Assembly: GCF_007859765.1 (NCBI RefSeq)
Contig: NZ_SIHJ01000001.1
Location: forward strand, 992,767-1,056,766
Origin: Posidoniimonas corsicana
Lineage (GTDB): Bacteria > Planctomycetota > Planctomycetia > Pirellulales > Lacipirellulaceae
Direction: 5' to 3'
DNA length: 64,000 nt
Position 1 is the stretch's first letter. Each line of letters begins with the position of its first letter. Below the pieces are notes generated by a model. It worked only from the letters and a program-made list of their open reading frames with translations, had not been told where the DNA came from and made no database searches. Shown piece after piece: positions 60,520 through 64,000 of the stretch. Made by a program: the position numbers and the translations under genes.

Positions 60520-60857
60520 GCCCCATCACCACCCACGTGCTCGACACCTCCACCGGCCGGCCCGCCGCGGGCGTGAAGGTGCAGCTGCTGCTGGTCACCG
60601 AAGGCGGCGCGCGCCAGGAGCTGGCGTCCGCCGCCACTAACGCCGACGGCCGCATCACCGACCTGCTGCCGCCCGGCGGCGCCGACGAGGGCGTGTACGT
60701 GCTCCGCTTCGAGACCGCCGCCTACTTCACCGCCCAGGGCCGCGACTCGTTCTTCCCGCGGGTGGAGATCGAGTTCTGCTTCGACCCCGAGGGGGGCCAC
60801 TACCACGTGCCGCTGCTGCTCTCGCCGTTCGGGTACTCAACGTACCGGGGAAGTTGA
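60516..60857 (+). CDS. 5-hydroxyisourate hydrolase (transthyretin-like)
   Basis: A 113-residue transthyretin-fold enzyme with the N-terminal THVLDTSTGRPAAGV (catalytic His) and the C-terminal YHVPLLLSPFGYSTYRGS, the diagnostic YRGS tail. It hydrolyses the uricase product to OHCU. It is last in the allB-OHCU-HIU operon, so the enzymes of the three consecutive steps after uricase are co-translated. Confidence 0.95.
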   Translation: MSPITTHVLDTSTGRPAAGVKVQLLLVTEGGARQELASAATNADGRITDLLPPGGADEGVYVLRFETAAYFTAQGRDSFFPRVEIEFCFDPEGGHYHVPLLLSPFGYSTYRGS

Positions 60858-61030
60858 CGGGCCGCGGCAGCTAACGGGGTCGCGGCTGCTGAAGCGAGCA
60901 GGGATTCGCTCCCCAGTTTCTCGTAGAAAACGGCCACCCGGCGCGGTCCAATACTGGTGGATTGCTACGCGCCAACGGCAACCAACAGGCGTCGGACCCC
61001 AACGGCCGAACGCTTCGCGTTGAGCCGTGG

Positions 61031-61214
61031 GTTCTGTCCGATTTGGTTCTGTCCGCTATTGGCCAGCCAAGATCGGACAAAACCCCTGCGGCCCCACTGG
61101 AGGCACTTGCCTAACCCACTATTACAAAAGCAGTTACAACTAGTCAGGGCCGCAATGCGCCCCGAGTTTTGTCCCCTCCGCTCGTGTTTTTGGACAGAAC
61201 GCATCGGACAGAAC
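61031..61214. repeat. Cluster of GTTYTGTCC/GGACARAAC repeats
   Basis: GTTCTGTCCG at 61031 and 61046, CGGACAAAAC at 61074, GTTTTGTCC at 61166, GGACAGAAC at 61192 and CGGACAGAAC at 61205. The alternating orientation allows several hairpins. It is closely similar to the 3' part of the HTH gene at 48.1-48.24 kb, so this is a dispersed repeat family. Confidence 0.7.
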
Positions 61215-61664
61215 GCTGAGGGGGGTGAAGCGGCGCATCTACGCCCCGCTTTGTGCGTGAGAGGTGCGCCGGTAGAGCAAGACGAGTTAGCTCTATGGTG
61301 CTCAGGACGGTGAAGCTGATTGGCTTCAGAACCGCTAGATTTGCCGAAGGTTAGCGGCGCTAACGCCCCTTACTAAAGGGACGACTCTACGGCGGTTGTG
61401 ACAACCCCGGCCAGTTCGCTGTCGCTCTACGGCACCGCGGACGATGCAACCTCGCTCAGTTTGCAAACGGTAGTCTAGTGAAGTTGAGCTAATCGACTAG
61501 GATTGCGTTGCGACCGTCTGGCAGTGCGTGTTGGGTACCCGCCTCACACTGCTGGCAAGCTAGCAATGTCACCGAGCCGGCCTCCGCAACACGCGGCTGC
61601 CGAAGCTCCTGAGCGTCGGGCCGAGCGTGGCGGCGGCGGAACAAGTGGTCGGGGAGGCGGTGTA
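61215..61664 (+). other. Structured non-coding region upstream of the reverse transcriptase gene
   Basis: No protein gene is supported. Visible structure: TGAAGC/GCTTCA hairpin (61309-61326), 15-bp palindrome GTTAGCG-G-CGCTAAC (61350-61364), 13-bp palindrome GGTTGT-G-ACAACC (61394-61406) and a direct repeat CTCTACGGC at 61385 and 61425. A template or regulatory RNA for the reverse transcriptase could lie here; this is inference. Confidence 0.4.
61533..61564 (+). repeat. Left copy of a 32-bp inverted repeat flanking the reverse transcriptase gene
   Basis: GGGTACCCGC followed by CACTGCTGGC matches the reverse complement of 63369-63400 in 27 of 32 positions. In one frame it reads VPASHCWQAS against VPASHCWRAN at the right copy. 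Confidence 0.65.
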
Positions 61665-63197
61665 GTGGCGAAGAAGAAGGCAGCCGGAAAAGACGCCAGG
61701 AAGAGTAAGCCATCGAGCCGCTCGGTTCTTGACCTGTCGGCCTCGGAAGCTCGCGCCTTCTTCTTGAAGCACGACAGTTACTGCAACTTCGATCTTCCAG
61801 GCTACTTCAGTTTCGACAGCTTACTACAGGGCGTGTCAAGAGAGCTTGTTGGGAAGGACCTCCGGGGGCTGCGTTCTTCCGACCCTCGCGATCTGGACGA
61901 CGCGAGCCACACGATTCTCAGCAACAAAGATGGTCGGTTTGCATGGAGGCCCATCCAACTCTGCCACCCTGTGCTCTACGTCGATCTGGTCCATCAAATC
62001 ACCGAATCGGCGAATTGGGATGCCATCAAGCAGCGGTTCGCTGACTTCAGTCAGCCTGACCGAATCGCTGCGATGAGCTTGCCCGTCCAGTCGCGTTCGA
62101 AGAAGCGGGACAAGGCCGAGCAGATCCTCAAATGGTGGCAAGCAATCGAGCAACGCTCGATCGAGTTGTCACTCGACTACGGCGTCTTGATTCACGCAGA
62201 CATCAGTGATTGCTACGGGGCAATGTACACCCACTCGATCGCATGGGCGCTTCACACCAAACGCGTCGCAAAGCTGAAACGACGCGACTTCAGTCTGCTT
62301 GGGAACGTAATCGATAGTGGCATCCAAGACATGAGGCAAGGCCAGACCAACGGCATCCCACAGGGCTCTGTCCTGATGGACTTTATCGCCGAGATGGTCC
62401 TCGGCTACGCGGATCTGCAAATCGCCGAAGCCATTCAGACAGCTGGGATCCAGGACTACCAGATCCTGCGATATCGCGACGACTACCGCATCTTTGCGGA
62501 AAGCGTGGTGGTCGGCGAAGCGATCCTGAAGTGCATCGCGGAATCGCTAGTCGATCTAGGGTTCAAGCTTAACTCACAGAAGACCAAAATCGACACCGAC
62601 GTCATAGCGGGCTCAGTCAAGAAGGACAAGCAGGAATGGAACGCCTCCATCAAGGGTGACCGCAATGCCGAGAAACACCTGCTTCTGATTCGCAACCACG
62701 GCATGCGTTACCCCAACTCGGGCAGTCTCCAGACTGCCTTGGCGCAGTATCTGAACCGGGTAGATAAGTGGGCTGAACCCCCTTACAGCCTGCAGGCTCT
62801 GATTAGCATCGTTATCGACATAGCCTTCCACAGTCCTAAGACGCAGCCCACGACTATGGCGATTCTGAGCAAGCTGCTCAGCCTGGTCAGTACGACAGCA
62901 GAGAAACAAGCCGTAGTTGATCGCACGCTACGAAAGTTCGGGAGCGTCCCGAACACTGGCTATCTAGAGATCTGGCTACAGCGAGCAACGCTGCACAGCG
63001 GGACAGGCCAGTCCTACCGCGAACCTCTGTGCAAGCTTGCCAATGGCGAGTCCGAGCCGATCTGGAACAGCTCGTGGATTAGCTCGACGCCGCTCAGGGC
63101 CGCGGTTGACGCGAAGAAGGTCATCAAAGAGGCGAAGAAGAAGAAGCTACCAGCGGTCATTAAGCCAAGTGAAGTGCAACTCTTCGAGGATTACTAA
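61665..63197 (+). CDS. Stand-alone reverse transcriptase (Abi/UG/DRT-like)
   Basis: A 510-residue protein. The GTG at 61665 has GGAGG seven bases upstream; the frame is open further upstream but that part is repeat DNA. Reverse transcriptase motifs: IHADISDCYG near 175 (first Asp), TNGIPQGSVLMD near 228, the active site LRYRDDYRIF near 270 (YRDD) and LGFKLNSQKTKI near 305. There is no maturase, endonuclease or retron-type VTG C-terminus; instead a 200-residue helical C-terminal domain follows, as in phage-defence (Abi/UG/DRT) reverse transcriptases. Codon use is less GC-rich than in the purine genes, fitting transfer. Exact class is undetermined. Confidence 0.88.
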   Translation: MAKKKAAGKDARKSKPSSRSVLDLSASEARAFFLKHDSYCNFDLPGYFSFDSLLQGVSRELVGKDLRGLRSSDPRDLDDASHTILSNKDGRFAWRPIQLCHPVLYVDLVHQITESANWDAIKQRFADFSQPDRIAAMSLPVQSRSKKRDKAEQILKWWQAIEQRSIELSLDYGVLIHADISDCYGAMYTHSIAWALHTKRVAKLKRRDFSLLGNVIDSGIQDMRQGQTNGIPQGSVLMDFIAEMVLGYADLQIAEAIQTAGIQDYQILRYRDDYRIFAESVVVGEAILKCIAESLVDLGFKLNSQKTKIDTDVIAGSVKKDKQEWNASIKGDRNAEKHLLLIRNHGMRYPNSGSLQTALAQYLNRVDKWAEPPYSLQALISIVIDIAFHSPKTQPTTMAILSKLLSLVSTTAEKQAVVDRTLRKFGSVPNTGYLEIWLQRATLHSGTGQSYREPLCKLANGESEPIWNSSWISSTPLRAAVDAKKVIKEAKKKKLPAVIKPSEVQLFEDY

Positions 63198-63218
63198 GGG
63201 GGCTGTCTAGTAATTCGC

Positions 63219-63359
63219 TCAGGCGAGGCGATCGGCTATGAGGTGGATCATGGCGACATGGATGAAGGCATCTTCGCTCTGCACAGTCCGCTCGAAGCAC
63301 TCGGCGAGTCGGCGTGAGTGGTTGAGCCAGCCGAGGGTGTGTTTGACGATCCGACGCCG
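63219..63359 (-). pseudogene. IS5-type transposase C-terminal remnant
   Basis: The last 45 residues of a DDE transposase: RRRIVKHTLGWLNHSRRLAE followed by CFERTVQSEDAFIHVAMIHL, matching the end of IS5-group transposases (WxVERTFAWLxxxRRLxxxxE). The upstream part is missing and replaced by the dispersed repeat at 63369-63400. Confidence 0.8.
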
Positions 63360-63368
63360 GATGCCACG

Positions 63369-63400
63369 GTTGGCTCGCCAGCAGTGCGAAGCGGGTACCC
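63369..63400 (-). repeat. Right copy of the 32-bp inverted repeat
   Basis: Reverse complement of 61533-61564 with five differences. It abuts the transposase remnant. Confidence 0.65.
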
Positions 63401-63752
63401 GGGATCCACTGCGGGCAAGGCGAACAGTGGCACCCAGCATATACGTCAACGCCGTCACCGCGTAGGAAACAGTTCCGCGTAAGCCACAGCGGCTGGATCA
63501 CCCGACCTGAGTTGCACCCGCTCACAACTCGCCGAGGTGTGCCCAACCTCCGTCGCAAGAGCGCGCCTCTAATCGTAATCGGTGTCTATCTCTGCCACTT
63601 AGAGAGGGACAAAGACGCCTCGGAGTGAAACAACGGCACTTTTTCTCGCCAGCCAGGACGGGATTGGTAATTGGTAACTGAGACGGCCAACCCCTACTCA
63701 GCGTCGTGATTGGCACACGGACGGACCACCTCGGCCGATGCTGACGCCCTCC
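63401..63752. other. Non-coding region between transposase remnant and the last gene
   Basis: 352 bp with only short frames and no visible ribosome sites. Probably degraded mobile DNA. Confidence 0.4.
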
Positions 63753-63998
63753 CTACCGGCTAACTATCACGGCATGGTTCGGCGCCAGTCGTACGCGGCC
63801 TGCGGATTCGCTGTCCAGCGGCAGCGAGGAGTGGGTGACGCGGCCGTCGATGGGCAGCTCGATGGGGTCGGCCGGCTGGTGGTTCGGCGTGAGCCGGGCC
63901 AGCACGGTCGGTCCGCCGGCAGGGCTGTCGTACTGCAGGCGGAACACGTGCGACGAGTCGTCGTGGGCGCAGGACATGGCCTCGGGCGTCAGCCAGCC
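63753..63998 (-). CDS. C-terminal end of an unidentified protein (partial)
   Basis: The frame is open to the right window edge and only the last 81 residues are visible. They are beta-rich (VFRLQYDSPAGGPTVLARLT; ELPIDGRVTHSSLPLDSES), like the C-terminal sandwich of a secreted enzyme or a glycan-binding domain. No family can be named. Confidence 0.6.
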   Translation of the reverse strand, partial: GWLTPEAMSCAHDDSSHVFRLQYDSPAGGPTVLARLTPNHQPADPIELPIDGRVTHSSLPLDSESAGRVRLAPNHAVIVSR

Positions 63999-64000
63999 GG

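Noticed and set aside
61260-61345. tRNA-like or riboswitch-like sequence before the reverse transcriptase
   Set aside because: I could not fold a cloverleaf or recognise a known aptamer; only isolated hairpins are visible.
61350-61364. Integron attC-like site (GTTAGC...GCTAAC)
   Set aside because: It is a short perfect palindrome without the second core pair, spacer structure or a neighbouring integron integrase or cassette.
61503-63458. Intact IS5 composite transposon carrying the reverse transcriptase
   Set aside because: Only one truncated transposase end is present and the left flank shares just the 32-bp dispersed repeat, so a functional composite element is not supported.

Overview
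The window is high-GC DNA whose gene content points to a planctomycete, probably of the Pirellulales. Indications are a sulfatase, an FG-GAP/ASPIC-UnbV protein, a membrane cytochrome c fused to TPRs, a GH127-GH43 enzyme, many GTG/TTG starts with ATGA-type overlaps, and planctomycete-style small HTH and zinc-ribbon proteins. The taxonomic call is inference from gene content only.

Layout. 1-0.8 kb: end of a sulfatase gene with a strong terminator. 0.97-7.1 kb: a seven-gene MoxR/DUF58/DUF4381/VWA/VWA/TPR/BatD (Bat-type) operon. 7.1-10.4 kb: a convergent secreted GH127-GH43 fusion. 10.7-28.5 kb: a 17.8-kb integrated element bounded by 46-bp direct repeats in a tRNA-Leu(CAA) gene. It carries AlpA/MerR-like HTH proteins, a coiled-coil protein, a prohead protease-gpT-type major capsid fusion, a P4-type primase-helicase followed by an iteron-bearing inverted repeat, a HTH/zinc-ribbon protein, a tape-measure-like protein, a membrane TPR-GreAB-C-PIN conflict protein on the opposite strand, and a tyrosine integrase next to the intact tRNA. 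I see no large terminase or portal gene, so it looks like a capsid-coding satellite or a very reduced prophage with defence cargo. 28.6-36.6 kb: a small RHH-like protein, a duplicated zincin, an ASPIC/UnbV-pentaheme cytochrome operon and a small Cys-containing secreted protein.

37.0-45.7 kb: a trans-4-hydroxy-L-proline catabolic cluster. It holds a DapA-family deaminase, an aldehyde dehydrogenase, a GntR/FCD regulator with two winged helices, an MFS permease, an Xaa-Pro aminopeptidase, a 4-hydroxyproline epimerase and a D-amino-acid (D-Hyp) dehydrogenase. Together these would take collagen-type Hyp peptides to 2-oxoglutarate. A near-identical 11-mer lies in two of its promoter regions. 45.9-48.3 kb: a secreted protein of unknown function, a perfect 17-bp inverted repeat and a planctomycete-type HTH protein.

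48.5-60.9 kb: an almost complete purine ring catabolic cluster: ureidoglycine-glyoxylate aminotransferase, xanthine dehydrogenase (XdhA, XdhB, XdhC), allantoate amidohydrolase, ureidoglycine aminohydrolase, ureidoglycolate amidohydrolase, urate oxidase, allantoinase, OHCU decarboxylase and HIU hydrolase. 61.0-63.4 kb: a stand-alone reverse transcriptase (Abi/UG/DRT-like, YRDD active site), preceded by a structured non-coding region and bracketed by a 32-bp inverted dispersed repeat, with an IS5-type transposase remnant on its right. The window ends in the 3' end of a minus-strand gene.
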